From the NCBI GenBank assembly GCA_002778195.1, contig PCDI01000008.1, forward strand, positions 1 to 64,000: a stretch of DNA of 64,000 bases. Reading direction: 5' to 3'. Below the pieces are notes generated by a model. It ran no database searches. It saw only the letters and a list, made by a program, of their open reading frames with translations, and was not told the DNA's origin. Source of the DNA: Raffaelea ambrosiae. Taxonomy: Eukaryota; Ascomycota; Sordariomycetes; Ophiostomatales; Ophiostomataceae. Made by a program: the position numbers and the translations under genes. Shown in pieces: positions 33,387 through 48,300 of the stretch; position 1 is the first letter of the stretch; each line of letters begins with the position of its first letter.

Positions 33387-36300
33387 ATGGCCTCTGAAGA
33401 GCGCTCTCTTCTTTCGATCCTCAACCCGCAGCCCCAGAAGCTGCCTGGTCCCCGTCTGCTGCACCAGCTGGTGTTCGGAGAAAACCATGCAACGGACAAG
33501 CTTGACGTTGGCTTGACGGCACGTGATGTCGCCGGCCAGCCCCCGGCTCTCGACTACCGAGCTCCGGGCGGACAGCGGACAACCCTGTCGTATGGCCAGC
33601 TCCACCATGTTGCCCGCCTCTTGGCCGCGGAGGCCGGCCGGAGACTGGCTGGCCTTCCCGAGACGATTGGCCCAGAAGCAAAAGAAAGGAAAACCTCGTC
33701 CCAGCTGGTCATCCCGGTCTTGATTCCACAGGCCCCAGAGCTGTACACGGCTCTTCTGGCCATCCTCAAGCTTGGCGGTGCCTTCTGTCCCATCCAGCTA
33801 GACGCCCCAACCGACCGCATCCGGTTCATTCTAGACGATGTCGCAGCCGATGTCATTCTCACCACCCGCGAGATGGCCTCGAGGCTTCCGGCCGACCGTC
33901 CCATCCAGGTCGTGCTCGTGGACGACCTCCGTCTCTTTGACAAGGACAGTCTGACCGCCAACTCCCCTTCTTCTTCTGCGTCGTTCACTCCCATCAAGAC
34001 ACCAACACCCGACGATCTCGCCTACGTCATGTACACTTCTGGCTCGACCGGCACTCCAAAGGGCGTGGGAGTGCCGCACATTGCTGCCACCCAGAGTCTG
34101 CTAGCACACGACCGCCATGTCCCTCGGTTTGCCCGCTTTCTCAACTTTGCCGCACCCACCTTTGATGTCTCCGTCTTTGAAATCTTCTTCCCGCTCTTCC
34201 GTGCCGTCACCCTCGTCAGCGTCAGCCGTGCCGAGCTGCTGAACGACCTGCCCGCGGTGATCCGCTCCATGGACGTCGACGCCTGCGAGCTCACGCCAAC
34301 GGTTGCCGGCAGCTTGCTCCGCAGCCGCGCCAATGCGCCCGGCCTACGGTTGCTGCTGACCATCGGCGAAATGCTGACCGAGCCCGTGGTCCAAGAATTT
34401 GGCGATGCCCCTGGCCGCCCCAGCATTCTCTGGGGCATGTATGGCCCCACCGAAGCTGCCATACACTGGTTCGTTATGCACCCTGTCCCTTACATGCGGG
34501 TTGGACATTACGCAGCACTTTCTAACTTCTTGCAGCACGCTGCAACCGGCCATGGGTGGTACGTCTTCTGTGAAAAACATTGGCTTCCCACTCGACACTG
34601 TCTCGGCGTACATTCTGGAAATCCCCGCGGAGGAGCAGGAAGCGGTCTCAGGAGACGACCCACGCGTGGTGCCGATCGGCGAGGTAGGCGAGCTGGCTGT
34701 TGGGGGCTACCAACTGGCCACTGGCTACATCAACAGGCCCGAACAGACTGCTGCTGCGTTCATTGACACAAAGAACTACGGCCGTCTGTACCGCACCGGC
34801 GACAAGGCCTGCATGACAAGCGACGGCCTGCTGGAATGCTCGGGCCGCCTGTCAGGAGGCCAGGTCAAGCTTCGTGGACAGAGAATCGAGCTGGGCGAGA
34901 TTGAACAAGCCATCCTCCGCACCGACGGCTGCCTTGGCTGTGTAGCATCAGTCATCAACGGCATCCTGGTTGCATTTTGCGATGTGGGAAGTACATTGGA
35001 CGGCATGGAGGGCAAGATCCTGGAATCATGTCGGTCATGGCTTCCACGATTCATGGTCCCCGGCGACATTGCCTTGATGTCCGGATTTCCGCGACTCGCT
35101 TCGGGCAAGGTGGACCGGAAACGACTCACCAGCGATTATGCCTCGGCACAAAAGCCGTCAGCAGAGACCGCCGTCGCTTTCAAAGATGGCCTGGAAGAAA
35201 CACTGCATGGTGTTGCTTCCCAAGTTCTCGGGCGCTGTATGGACAGCTCATCTTCTCTTTCCGCAGCAGGGCTGGACTCCTTGAAGTCCATTCGATTTGC
35301 AGCTCTTCTTCGGTCGGCCGGCATTGGCAATGCGAGCGCCGTTGATGTCCTGGAGTCGAAAACACTATCAGCGTTGCACACTAGATTACAACAAAACACT
35401 GGCCCGGAAGACAATGTTGCCAAGAAAAGCTCACCACCCCCCGATTTGGACACTGCAGCAATGGTTGCACAAGTTCCGGCTTTACGAGATGGCACACAGT
35501 GTGGCATTGAGCTGGTCTCAGAGTGCACCCCCGTCCAGACTGCGATGCTTGTCGAAACGCTCTCAAACGCACAAGCCTATTGCAACTGGGTCGAGCTCCA
35601 ATTCGACAAGCAGTATGCCGCCGCAAAAATTTTCGATGCTTTCCACCTCCTCATCGAAAAAAACGAAGCTCTAAGGACCGGATTTGTCCACTGCGATGGC
35701 AGATTTGTCCAGGTCATTTGGCGCAATGCCCGTGCATGTCAAGTTCAAGAAGTAGATGCATTTTCTCGAGACTTTCAGTTTTCGACAGACGAAGACTTTC
35801 TCCTTCCATTCCAAGTCGAAATTCATCCACCGTCTCCTGTCACTTCGGATCAGAAGATCCATGCCGTCATTCGTGTTCACCATTCTGTGTACGATGGATG
35901 GTCCATGGACCTGATTCGAAAGGATCTTGACTCGATCTTAAGACAAGACCAGACACCACTAAGACCACCATACAGGCATGTCTCCAAGCATCTCCTATCG
36001 TTGTCGTCTGAACAGACAGACACGGCAAAGCAGTTTTGGGCCCAGTCTCTCAATGGATTTCAGCCACCGGCCCTGCCAGAACTGCAGACGACGAACCACC
36101 CCGATGCGCGTGTTTTGACTCAGTCCCGCACTCTGCTTGACTTGGACTCTTCCTTTGCGGAGGAACTTTGTTGGACGCTTGGCTGCGGAACGCAAGCAAT
36201 CTTCCAGGCTGCGTTGGCATGGATCTGGAGCTCTTTGGTTGCCTCTTCGGACATTGTCATGGGGACAGTGACTTCGGGACGGACTCTCCCGCTGGACGGG

Positions 36301-39300
36301 ATTGAATCCATAATTGGTCCCTGTCTACAAACTGTGCCCCTTCGCGTGGATCTGGCGCAAGTGCAATCAGTCCACGATCTCATCAACAGTCTTCAATCTG
36401 CCAACCGAGCCTTGCTGCCGCACGCGTTCTTGCCACTGGCCGAAATCAAGAAGACAACGGGCATCCGACCTGGACAACCAATATTTGACGTCCTGTTCGT
36501 GTACCAGGAGTCTCTTTACAGCGGGAAGGGCCAGCAAGGTTCTGTAACCGAAGCCGCGCACAGGGATTATCTCGAGACGAAGCTTCTCTGGGAGGTCGAA
36601 CCAGTTGGCAGCGGTTTCCAGGTCCGGACAACTTTCCACGGTGGCATCTTCCCAGAAGCACAGATCACAGCCATGCTGGATCAATTCCAGTCAATTGTTT
36701 CGCACATAACTGGAAACATCGATGGTGATCTTGCATCTATCCAATCCTGCTTCCCACCCGCGCTCCTGTCTAGCCACAACCTGGACTACCGGCCACTCAG
36801 TGGGTGCCCAGATCTGGCACAGCTAGTCCAGAAGGTTGCCCATGAAGATCCAGATCGCCCTGCAGTGCGTTTCGCCACGTTCTTCGACGATGACAACGTA
36901 ACGTTCCAGAGCATTTCCTTCCAAGAGTTGAACCAGCTTGCCAATCAGATAGCACGCCACTTGCAAGCATCCGGGGCTCGTGTGGATGATGCAGTCGCAA
37001 TTGTGATGCAGAAATCCGTCCTGCTCTATGCCGGAATTCTTGGCATCCTGAAGGCTGGGTGCACCTACGTACCTCTATTGCCTGAGCTGCCCGCTGCCCG
37101 CACGAGCCAGATATTTGAACAAGCTGGCATCCAGCTATGCTTGACAGATACTGTCACATCCCAGAATCTACTATCACACGTGCCAGCCAAAGCCGTTGAT
37201 CTCCAGGCAACCGATCTCAGCGGTCTATCTACCGCTGACCTGGACGATATCCCGGTCAATCCCGACAGGGTCGCGTACATCATTTTCACATCCGGTAGCA
37301 CGGGTATTCCAAAAGGTGTGTGCGTTACGCAACTCAATATCTGCAGTAATTTGGACGTTCTCTCCCGCCTGTATCCCCACACGAAAGAGGATCGACTTCT
37401 CCAGTCGTGCTCACAGGCATTCGATGTCTCTGTGTTTGAAATTTTCTTTGCGTGGAAGTGTGGCATGTGTCTCTGCTCAGCAACCAACGACATCCTCTTT
37501 GACGATTTGGAGCGCGCGATCCGGCTCTTGGGCGTCACCCATCTCAGCATGACGCCAACCGTGGCTGCCTTGGTAGACCCGCAGCATACACCCTCTGTGC
37601 AATTCTTGGTCACGTCAGGCGAGGCCATGACTGAAAGAGTTGCCCGCATGTGGGCGAAACAGTTATTTCAAGGTAAATTACATCAACTTGGTCAGCGTGG
37701 ACTTATGGTCTGTTATCACTTGCTTACAAGGTCCAGGATATGGCCCGTCTGAGACGACAAACATTTGTACTGTCAGAAAAATGGCCCCGGGGGATGCCAT
37801 CCGCCATCTGGGATATGAATTTGAGAACACGTCATCCCTGGTGCTTTACCTCGACAGTCTGAATGTGGCACCTTTGGGGGCCGTTGGCGAACTGTGCTTC
37901 GGAGGAGACCAGGTCGCCGCTGGCTACTTGCGCATGCCTGAGCTGACAAACAAGAAATTCATCCAGCACCCCAGGCATGGACGCATCTACCGCTCAGGAG
38001 ACATTGGCAGAATGCTTCCCGACGGCTCATTGATGATTACTGGGCGCTTGGATGAGCAGATCAAGCTGCGTGGCCAGAGAATAGAACTCAACGAGATCAA
38101 CGCCATGCTCCGTGAATCTGACCTTTTGTCGGAGTTTGTCACTCTCGTGGTGAACCACAAGGCCTCAAATTCGCAACAGCTGGCTGCCTTTGTTGTGCCG
38201 TCCGGGCTGCCCGTGTCGTCATCGACTGCCTCTTCTTTTCATCTTCTCGACGCTCATGTTGCACCCTACGCGGATGTGGTCGTCAAGCTTTTTGATTTGC
38301 TAAAGTCGAAGTTGCCTGTCTACATGGTGCCAACATACCTGATTCCTGTCTCCGCCCTTCCGTTCACGCCGTCTGGCAAAGTGAACCGGAATCTTCTGCA
38401 TGGTCAATTCGAGAGCCTCACTTCAGACCAGCTAGCACCAACCACGGACGTGTCCAACGCAGACGAGGACAGTGACGATTCTGAATGGACAGAGCTGGAA
38501 CGGAAGCTGGCCCAAATTGTCTCCCATGCTCTGGGTGCCGATCCACTGGCTCTCGGACGGTGGACTCCTCTTGCCAGTCTAGGATTAGATTCAATCTCTG
38601 CTATTCGTGTCTCCAAGTTCATCCAACAAGAGCTGCATCATCGTCTGGCCATCTCTGATATCCTCAAGAACACGTCCGTTGCGCGACTTGCGAAGCTCTT
38701 GGAAACATCTGGCAGCTCGGGTGGACAAGCCCATGGTCACTACAAATTGGATGTCTTCTCTGTCGACTTCCTATCGGACCTGCAGAAAGATCTGACTGGC
38801 CGCAAACTTCCACTCGAGAAAGTCTTGCCATGCACTCCTCTCCAAGAAGCCATGTTGGTGTCCCCCATCAGGGGGAAGTCATACGTCAACAGCATGTTGT
38901 TCAAAGTCCATGGAGACCCAGGCAAGCTGCGGTCTGCGTGGATACACATTTGCGATCGTCAGGCCATTCTACGCACCTGTTTCGTCACAACCGACAATGC
39001 CCAGCACCCCATTGCGCAGGTTGTTCTTCGACAGTCCAACCCGCCGTGGCTAGAACTTGGCACGCAAGCCAACGGAACAGTCTCCTCGACTGCTTCCATT
39101 GACAGCTTTGTGGACACACACGTCAAGTCGCTGAAAGAGCCCGTGGATTCCTTTGTGCCGCCAGTATCCTTTGCCATCATCACGCTTCCTGACGCAAAAT
39201 ACTTGTCGTTTGTTTGCCATCATGCTGTGTATGACGGTGAGGCCATGGGCCGTCTGCTGTACGAAGTGGAGCAACTTGTACTCGAAAACACATCACTCCC

Positions 39301-42300
39301 CGAGCCACCCCAATTCAGCCCTTTTCTGGAGCTCGCCCTCTCTTTCCCACAATCCACAGACCAATTCTGGGTAACGCACCTTGCGGGCTTCCGTCCTAGG
39401 CTTCTGAGCGCCGCACAATCTCAATTCCCAGGGAAGAGTCGTGTGCTTGCGCAAGCTTTGGACCTGTCACTCTCCAAGCTCCAAGGCGGCTCCAAAGAAC
39501 TTGGCTTTTCGCTTCTGACGGTGTTCCAGAGTGCATGGGCAAGTACTCTGCGTCTGCTCAGCGGCACTGACGATGTCTGCTTTGGCAATGTCTACAATGG
39601 CCGTTCAGTGCCTCTTGATGGTGTCGACGAACTTGTGGCGCCGTGTTTCAATACGTTGCCGGTCCGCGCAAACATCTGCGACATGCATGCCAACAAGGAC
39701 CTTATGACATATCTCCAGAATCTGAACCCGAATATGATGCGCTACCAATTTACTCCTCTCAGATACATCCAGAGAAATCATCTCAGCGGAGCTCGCTTGT
39801 TCGACAGCCTCCTCCTTCTTCAGAAACCATCACGGCCACTTGACCCCACGATCTGGTCACTTGAGCGGGACGACGGAGAGATGGATGTGAGTCCAAATTC
39901 TCTCCTCTTGTCGTATATAGTATGTTGTCTAATACTGAATAGTTCCCTCTTGTCTGTGAAATTTCCCCAGACGACATCAGCGACAGGATCGCTCTTCGAT
40001 TGCACTACGACAGGTTAGCCAAATTTGTTCCTGCCTCAGAGTATCCGTCACTAACTCGTGATCAAATCCAGTTCCTATTTGTCAGACAATGCCGCCATTG
40101 TCATTTCCGACCTCTTCAAGAGTCTGACAAACAGCCTGGTCCTCTTTTCTGCGTCACGTATTCCTTCTCGACACGATCTTGCCCCGGAAATCCAGGGACG
40201 CCTTTCCGCTCTGGGGCTGCAGTTCGATTCTCCCTTTGTCCAGACTGGCGAAAGCACGTCTGGTGGCGATTCTGTGGCTCCTGGAGAAGTTTGGAATACA
40301 ACGGAATCTACCATTCGGTCTGTTCTGGCACATCTCTCAGGTGCCCCTGAGAACAACATCGGCCGCGATACCACCATTTACCGCCTTGGTCTGGACAGTG
40401 TTCGGGCCGTTCAGGTGGCCGCATTGCTCCGCAAAGAAGGACTGTCGGTTTCGGCTGTGGACGTGATGGAGTATCCCAGCTGCAGGGAACTCGCGCAATT
40501 CTTGTCCAAGTCGACCAGCGAACCGACTTTGTCCACGGCCTCGTCCTCTGTCAAACTTCCGTCTTCGGGCTACACATCTTTGGCCCCGTCGCCTCCAGCC
40601 ACGCCGGCATTGCTCGACTTTGCCGCTTTTGAATCCATTGCGAAGCCCTCTCTGGATAAAGCCGGGCTGTTGGACGATCAAATTGAGGCAGTCTTGCCGT
40701 GTACTCCGCTGCAAGCAGGGCTTCTCGCCGAGTTTACGCGGTCCCAAGGGCAGCACTATTTCAATTTTGTCAGCTTCCAGGTAGCCACAAAAAAGTCTCG
40801 CGATTTGGATGCCGAACATCTGGTCAAAGCATGGGAGGGTGTCATTTCCTTGATCCCGATGCTGCGAACTGGATTTGTGCCACTGGATGACGATGCGCCA
40901 GATTCTGAGTCGCCATTTGCCATGGTTCAATACAAGCCTTTGGTAGCAACAGAAGATTCGACGCGAATTCTGTTTATACCAGAAAGCCACCAGTCAATGT
41001 TCCATTTGGACATATGGCAGCAAGACGCAAGCAAACACGCTCTCCACAATCTGGAGAAACCGCCATGGCAAGTCGCGGTGCAAGAGGACAGCAGTGGCAA
41101 CACGATACTGTGCCATTTGGCTATACACCACGCTCTCTATGACGCCTCGAGCCTCCAGATGATCCTGGATACCGCTTCCAGGTGCATCGTGGGAGATGAG
41201 TCGACAACGAAGGAGATCGCGCCACCAACCGAGGCCGTCGTGTCCGATATTCTCCACCAAACGGCCCAGGCGGCATCTTCCTCTTCGGCATTGGCCAAGT
41301 CTTGGAACAAGCTGGCCCCAAGAACAGTGGTCAACAAATTCCCCGTGCTCACACCTCTCAGGGTTGAAAAGCAAACCTGCCGGGTCGATTTTCAGCCGAG
41401 CTCTCAGCCCTTTACCTCTTTGGCAGATGCCGTGAAGAGATCCGGATTCACTATTCATGCAGTTCTTGCCGCAGCGTGGACTCGCATTCTGTCTTCCTAC
41501 CTCGGCGACGCGGGAGTGGTCTTCGGTTCTGTGCTGTCGGGACGCAACTCAGCCGCCACATCGAATGCAGTGTTTTCTTGCCTCACCACACTGCCGGTTG
41601 TTGCCGAGAACTCGCCATCCAACCGAACTCTGTTGGAGCAGATGATGGACTTGAACTTGCTCTTGCACAAATCGCAGCATGTGCCTTTGAATCAAATTCA
41701 GAGATGGCTAGGACAGGCCGAATCTCGACTGTTCGACACGCTTCTCGTTTACCAAAAGACAAACATCGAACAAACTGGATCTGCACGGGTCCCCCCGTCT
41801 TGGACAATCACCGACGAAAAGGCGGTCGTCGACTACCCAGTGTCGATCGAAGTCATCCCAGGACCGGACGGCAGCTTGACATACCAGATCACGTACGACG
41901 ACAGTGTTCTTCCGAAGGAGCAGGCATCTCTTCTCCTCAGCCAGCTCGATGCCATTGTCTGCAACCTCGCCTTCCATCCAGATGGGTGCGAAGACGATCT
42001 GGTTCCGAGTGCGCCGATTCTGCATAGCGCATTGCCACCGGAACACCGAGAACTCCCTTCAGATATCACCCTGATGCACGAATTTGTCGAACGCCAAGCA
42101 CAGTGGATCCCGCATAAGACAGCTTTGCAATTCGTGACGGCATTCGACAAATCCGGCGATCCCGTCAGCCGTGAGTGGACCTACGCCGAATTGAACCAGA
42201 GGGGTGACGCAGTCTGCAGTCTAGTCGCACCCCACGCAGAACCCGGCTCGATTGTTGGCGTATGCTTCGACAAATGTCCCGAGGCTTTCTTTGCCATACT

Positions 42301-45300
42301 CGGCATCCTCAAGGCGGGCTGCTCCTTTGTAGCGCTCGACCCGAGTGCTCCCCCGGCTCGGAAAGAGTTCATTCTCCTGGATTCAAAGGCGGCTCTTCTC
42401 GTCACCGATGCCGTGCGCGCGGATGCGCCATCTTCGGCGACTGGGTTGTTTGACTCCGACATAGGTGTACCGGTCATTGGCATCCTGGACGAAGAGCTGG
42501 CCGCGCAGCAGTCAACGAAGAATGCGATCGGCCATCGACGTGCAGCGCTTCCCAGCGACAATTGCTACTGTCTATACACATCGGGCACGACAGGAACCCC
42601 CAAGGGATGTGCAATCACACACGAAAATGCAGTTCAGGGTATGCTGGCTTTCCAGGCGCTGTTCCGCAACCACTGGGACGAGGACTCGAGGTGGCTCCAA
42701 TTTGCCTCTTTCCATTTTGATGTCTCTGTCCTGGAGCAGTACTGGACCTGGTCCATGGGATTGGTTCTTGTCGGAGCACCGCGCGACCTCATTCTTGAGG
42801 ATCTTGCCGGCACCATTTCCCGTCTCCAGATCACGCACATTGATCTGACTCCAAGCTTGGGGAGGCTGCTGGATCCAAGGGACGTTCCCAGTCTGTGTCG
42901 TGGTGTCTTCATCACAGGCGGCGAGCCGCTGAAAGCGGAGATGCTCGACCCATGGGGACCGACGGGCGCGGTGCACAACTTTTACGGGCCCACCGAAGCG
43001 ACCATTGGTGTCACCTCCTACCCACAGGTTCCCCAAAATGGACGAGCATCCAATATCGGCAGACAGTTTCCCAATGTCGGCTCCTTTGTCTTCCGTCCCG
43101 GCACCCAGACTCCGGTCTTGCGCGGTGCCGTGGGAGAACTTTGTGTGTCCGGCAAGCTCGTTGGCAAGGGTTACCTCAATCGTGATGACCTGACAAGCGA
43201 GCGCTTCCCCACACTCCAAGAGAAGTCCTACCCTGGATACGGCGAGCGGATCTACCGGACTGGCGATCTTGTTCGTCTGCTTCATGACGGCTGCTTCGAC
43301 TTCCTCGGTCGCGCCGACGACCAGGTCAAGCTGCGCGGCCAACGACTCGAAATCGGCGAGATCAATCATGCCATCCTTCTCGGGGCAGCATCCCGTGTCG
43401 GCGATGTGGCCACGCTCGTCATCCGAGACGAAGCCAACAGCAAAGACTTCCTGGTCTCGTTCGTGGTAGCCGCCGATGCAACCGGGTCTGCCACCAAGAA
43501 CCGGAACGCGGCCGCCTTGCAGGCCATTTGCAATGGCCATGCTGCTGTCCTCTCTCGCCAGGTCCAGGCGGCTTGCCGAGAACGCCTCCCAGCCTACATG
43601 GTCCCGACGTATGTCGTCCAGTTGCCTTTCATCCCACTTTCTGCCAACAACAAAGCCGAGGCCAAGGAACTCAAGCGCCTTTTCAATTCCCTGACCCCAG
43701 AAGAGCGGATGAAGACGACTGGAGCAGGCGCTGCAGGTGGAAAAGAAGAGACATCCCTCTCAGCTAGCCCAGCAGGAGAGTCTCTGGTGAACGTTCTGAA
43801 GCGACTTGGTTTCCTCGACCAAGGCAGCGAGCTCTCACCAGATACGAGTCTTTTCGAACTGGGCGTAGACTCCATCTCGGTCCTCCGCGTGGCCCGGGCG
43901 CTGAAGCGCGAGGGCCTGCCAGCAACACCGTCTCTTCTTCTGTCGCACCCAGTCGCCAGTGATCTTGTGGCGTCCATGAACTCCCAAAAGGTGCAGAAGG
44001 ATCTTGGCTCCGTGTTGGAAGCTCGTCTTCTTGTCGACGCCTGTCAGCACAGAAACCGGAGCCCCATCTGCAGTGCGCTCGGCGTCGATCCGGCCGAGAT
44101 TGAATACATTGCTCCATGCTCGGCTCTTCAACAGGGCATGATATCTCGGTCGCACTCCGCGCCAGAACACCGCGACACTTACTTCAACTCGTTTGTCTTC
44201 CATCTGGCTCCATCCACTTCGGTCGAGAAGTTGAAGGCTGCCTGGGAAGCTGTGGTTGCGCGGAATTCGATTCTGCGGACTCGCTTCGTGGCCACAGTCG
44301 ATGGTTTCCTTCAAGTCGCTCTGAAGGCACCCGCCGTCCCTTGGCTGGAATTGGGTCCACGCCGGAGTCTGGATGTGAGCGGGTACCAAGAAGAATGGGT
44401 GGCTGCCAATCAGGACGATATCATTGGAACACCCATCCAGCTCCTGTCCATGTTGTGTCGGGACAGGAACTTTCTCGTCCTGCAGATTTTCCATGGACTG
44501 TACGATGCGACCAGCTTGGACCTCTTGCTTAGCCAGGTTGTGACCGAATACTCCGGCGCTGGAAATGCAGACGACGACGTGGCCGTGCCCCCTTTCCTGG
44601 AAGCCCTGATTCACGGTCCCCTCAAGGCCTACGGCGGCAGTCGCACGTTCTGGGAGAAACACCTCCACGACCATGCTTTCAAGCCTCTCCCAAGTCTCTC
44701 TTCCGCCAGTCCAAACCCCTGGGCCACCATCTCCAAGAGGGTCGTTTCCTTTGACGCTGTTGACAAGCTTCGAACGTCCCTCGCGGTCACGCATGGTGCC
44801 CTGATCCAAGCTCTCTGGGTTTCTGCTCTGCAGAAGATTGTCGGGGGTGCAGCATCCTTGGGGCTGGTTCTTTCTGGCCGCACTATGGAAGATCTGGATC
44901 ACACAGAATCTGTGATCGGCCCTCTATTCAATACATTGCCATTCTATGCTCCTCGCCGAGAAGGCGAAACATGGGCATCCCTCGCACAGTTCTGTCACGA
45001 TTTCAATACGGCAACCCTACCCTTCCAGCAAGTGCCGCTACGAGACATACAAAAGTGGTGCTCCTCCGGGCAGCCATTGTTTGACGTGCTCTTCTCTTTC
45101 CAACTCGATGGATCAGTGTACGACTCTGCCAGCCTGTGGATTGAGGATGAACCAGGAAACCATGCAGACTACCCTCTCGCTCTCGAGGCTGAGCTGGTCG
45201 GAACGTCTCTCCACCTGTTGTTGGTGGCAAAGCCCGATATCGCCAACCAGGAAGCCCTCGACCAAGTTCTTGATGACTTTGATAGAGCAATCGAGAGCAT

Positions 45301-48300
45301 GACCAGGAACATCCATGGTCCTGTTTTCAGCCCATCGGAAGAGAATGGAGTCGCTATGCAAGTGCCACTCGCCAAGAGCACAAACGACGGTGGCCGCAGT
45401 GATGTCTCGAGCACCACTCTGGCACACCAGTCATCGTTCATTTGGGATGGTGATGCCGTAATCCTCAGACGTGAAATGGCTCTCCTCAGCAGTGTCCCAG
45501 AGAGCGATATCCACGAAAACACGACTCTTCTGGAGCTTGGCCTCGACAGTGTGGACACGATCAAGCTGTCAGCACGCCTCCGAGCCTCTGGCATCGGCCT
45601 CAGAAATAGCCAGCTCGTCAAGGGTCAGTCGATTTCAGCATTCTTGAAGATGCTCTCGGCGGAAGACGAGCATCACGGCCGAAATGGAGGCACTGTGTCC
45701 AATGGAACCAGGCCCAATGCTTCTGTGGTTTCCACGACTGCGGCTCTACTCAGACAGCATCTTTCGCAGAGCGGCCAAGATCTGTCTGCCATTGAGGAAG
45801 TCCTGCCGCCGACTCCACTGCAGGAAGCCATGGTTGCCGACATGATACAGTCCGATTTCGCGCGGTACTTTAACCACGACATTTTCGTATTGGACATCAA
45901 CGTGAATCTGGAGAACCTCAAAAAGTCTTGGCTTGACGTCGTCAGTATCAATCCCATCCTCCGCACAGTATTTTTCAGTATCGATAGTCCCGACTTCGAC
46001 TTTGCGTACTGCCAGGCTGTGAGGCAAGAAGTGGCAGAGACTGATTTGATCTCGGACCACGAAATCCATTCCAAGGACGAGCTGGCCATGCTCGTCGACA
46101 GCGCCACAGCCCGGGCGCTCAAATCACAAGGAGAGGCAGGCTTGGTCCATTTATCATTTGCGCATCTCGTCCCTGAAGATCGGTGGTATCTTGTCTTTTC
46201 GATTTCGCACGCTCTTTACGACGGCTGGTCTCTGGACCTGATTCACCGCAATGTTGAGGCAGAGTACCAGAAGCGAAGCACTCTAGAAATCTCTTTGGCA
46301 GAAGACGGAAGCACGTCTTCCAACCCGAACTCGGCTTACCTTGAGCAATTGGATGCAATCCTGCAGTCGTCGGGCCCACAGGCAGACAGTTTCTGGCGCA
46401 GCTTCCTCGCCGATGCCCAGCCAACCTATGTTCCCAAACACACTGATCTTGCAGAGGCCAACAAATCCGTGACGCGGATGGAGGTCGCATCGTCCACTTC
46501 TCCTGCTGACTTGATCGCCTTCTGCAAGAACCAGGCAGCCAGTGTGCAGGTGGTAGGCCAGGCGTGCTGGGCCGCTGTCCTGGCTGGGCTGACGGGCTCT
46601 CTCGATGTCATTTTCGGCGTCGTTCTTTCTGGACGAGACACAGACGGGATGGGAAATACCATGTTCCCGACAATGAATACGGTGCCAGTCAGAGTGATTC
46701 TGCATGGAACGGTTCCCGAGCTGCTCCAATACATGCAGGCGAACATGGGAAGCATCGGCGAGTACCAGCACTATCCCCTGAGAAAGTCTCAAAAGGTGGT
46801 GAAGAGAACGGCAACAAACGAGGGCGGCGTTTTCAACACTCTCTTCATTCTGCAGAAGCGGATGGGAGAACAAGAAGACGAGGTCGGCGAGCCAGTGATG
46901 CAGTCCATAGAGGGTGTCTCGGATGTCGAGTACCCGGTCTGCATAGAACTCGAGGTGGTGACCGGGGCCGACAAAGATACTCTTGTCTGGCGGACAGCCT
47001 GTGACAGCGCATACGTTGCAAGCGGCAACACCTTCCGGCTTCTGCAGCAATTGGATGCCGTTCTCCAATTTTTCGTCCGTTCTTCAGATCCACAACTCGG
47101 AAAAGGAAGCGTGTTGGCGTTTGAAGAAGGCGGTGTATCTGTTTGTGGACTGCCGGTATTCATGCCACACCTGCAGAAAGGACTGGAGCCACAGCAGAAT
47201 TCTGTTGTCAACGGAAACAACGCCAATGACTCCTGGACAGAGGCAGAAGAGAGCATCCGCTCTGTTCTGTCGGCTGTTTCAGGCGTGCCCGAAGATTCGA
47301 TTCAGAGGACAGGTCAGACCGTGTACCATCTGGGCCTTGATTCCATCAGTACCATCAAGGTCTCTTCCATTCTCAAGAAGACAAAGGGAATCATTCTCGG
47401 CGTGCGCGCTATCCTCTCTGCTGGCTCCATTGCAGAGATGGCCTCGTTTGCTTCCGCTCCAGAGGATCTCCAATCCATCACCGGGAATGGCATCGATGTA
47501 GACGACAAAGCAATTGCATCGGTCCTGGCGTCTGTTCAGGCCGACAAGCTGATTGCGGATGCCGGGCTTCCACAGCCGCAGGTGGACCGGATCTTACCTG
47601 CCACAGCCATGCAAGTCCACATGGTCAGTGTCTGGCAAAACTCGGCCGGTCAGGTGTTCTTCCCCGAATTCCAGTACAGACTGCGCGGTGTATCGGGGGG
47701 ACGGCAAGCCATATTCGCCGCATGGAAGGACCTTGTTGCTGAGTTCCCGATTCTTCGCACTGTCCTGCTTTCAACTGGAGACCAAGCCGTTCCACTTCTT
47801 CAAGTTGTCCGGAAGCCGTCAAATATCACGACAGCAGCCAATGACGAGTCGTGGCCCGCGTTAGGGGAGTCGGCAAAGTCGCTTGCTATCCTCTCCGTGG
47901 TTTCTGAGCAGGATGAAGGGGCATTTGTCTTGACTCTCAAGATCCACCACGCGCTGTACGATGCCGTCAGTTTGCCTGCGATTCTGGACAGATTTCTAGA
48001 TCTGTGCGCACTTCAAGATCCTCCTGCCACAAGCAAATTGGGAGGGCGCATTGCCAGTTTGTGGACCCAGACACTGGCGCGGCAAGTGTTGCAAACGACA
48101 AAGCAACAACATAGAAGATTCTGGACAGCATACTTTGACGGGGCAAAGATCTCAGAGGCACGGCCGGCAGCTGACACGACCACTCTTCCGGGCCGTGTTT
48201 CTTTGTTCCAGCCAGGTGTTCTTTCCGACGTTGCTGCTGTGAGGGCAGAAGCAACAAAGCATGGCCTGGGTCTTCAAAGTCTGCTGTTCGCTGCCTACGC

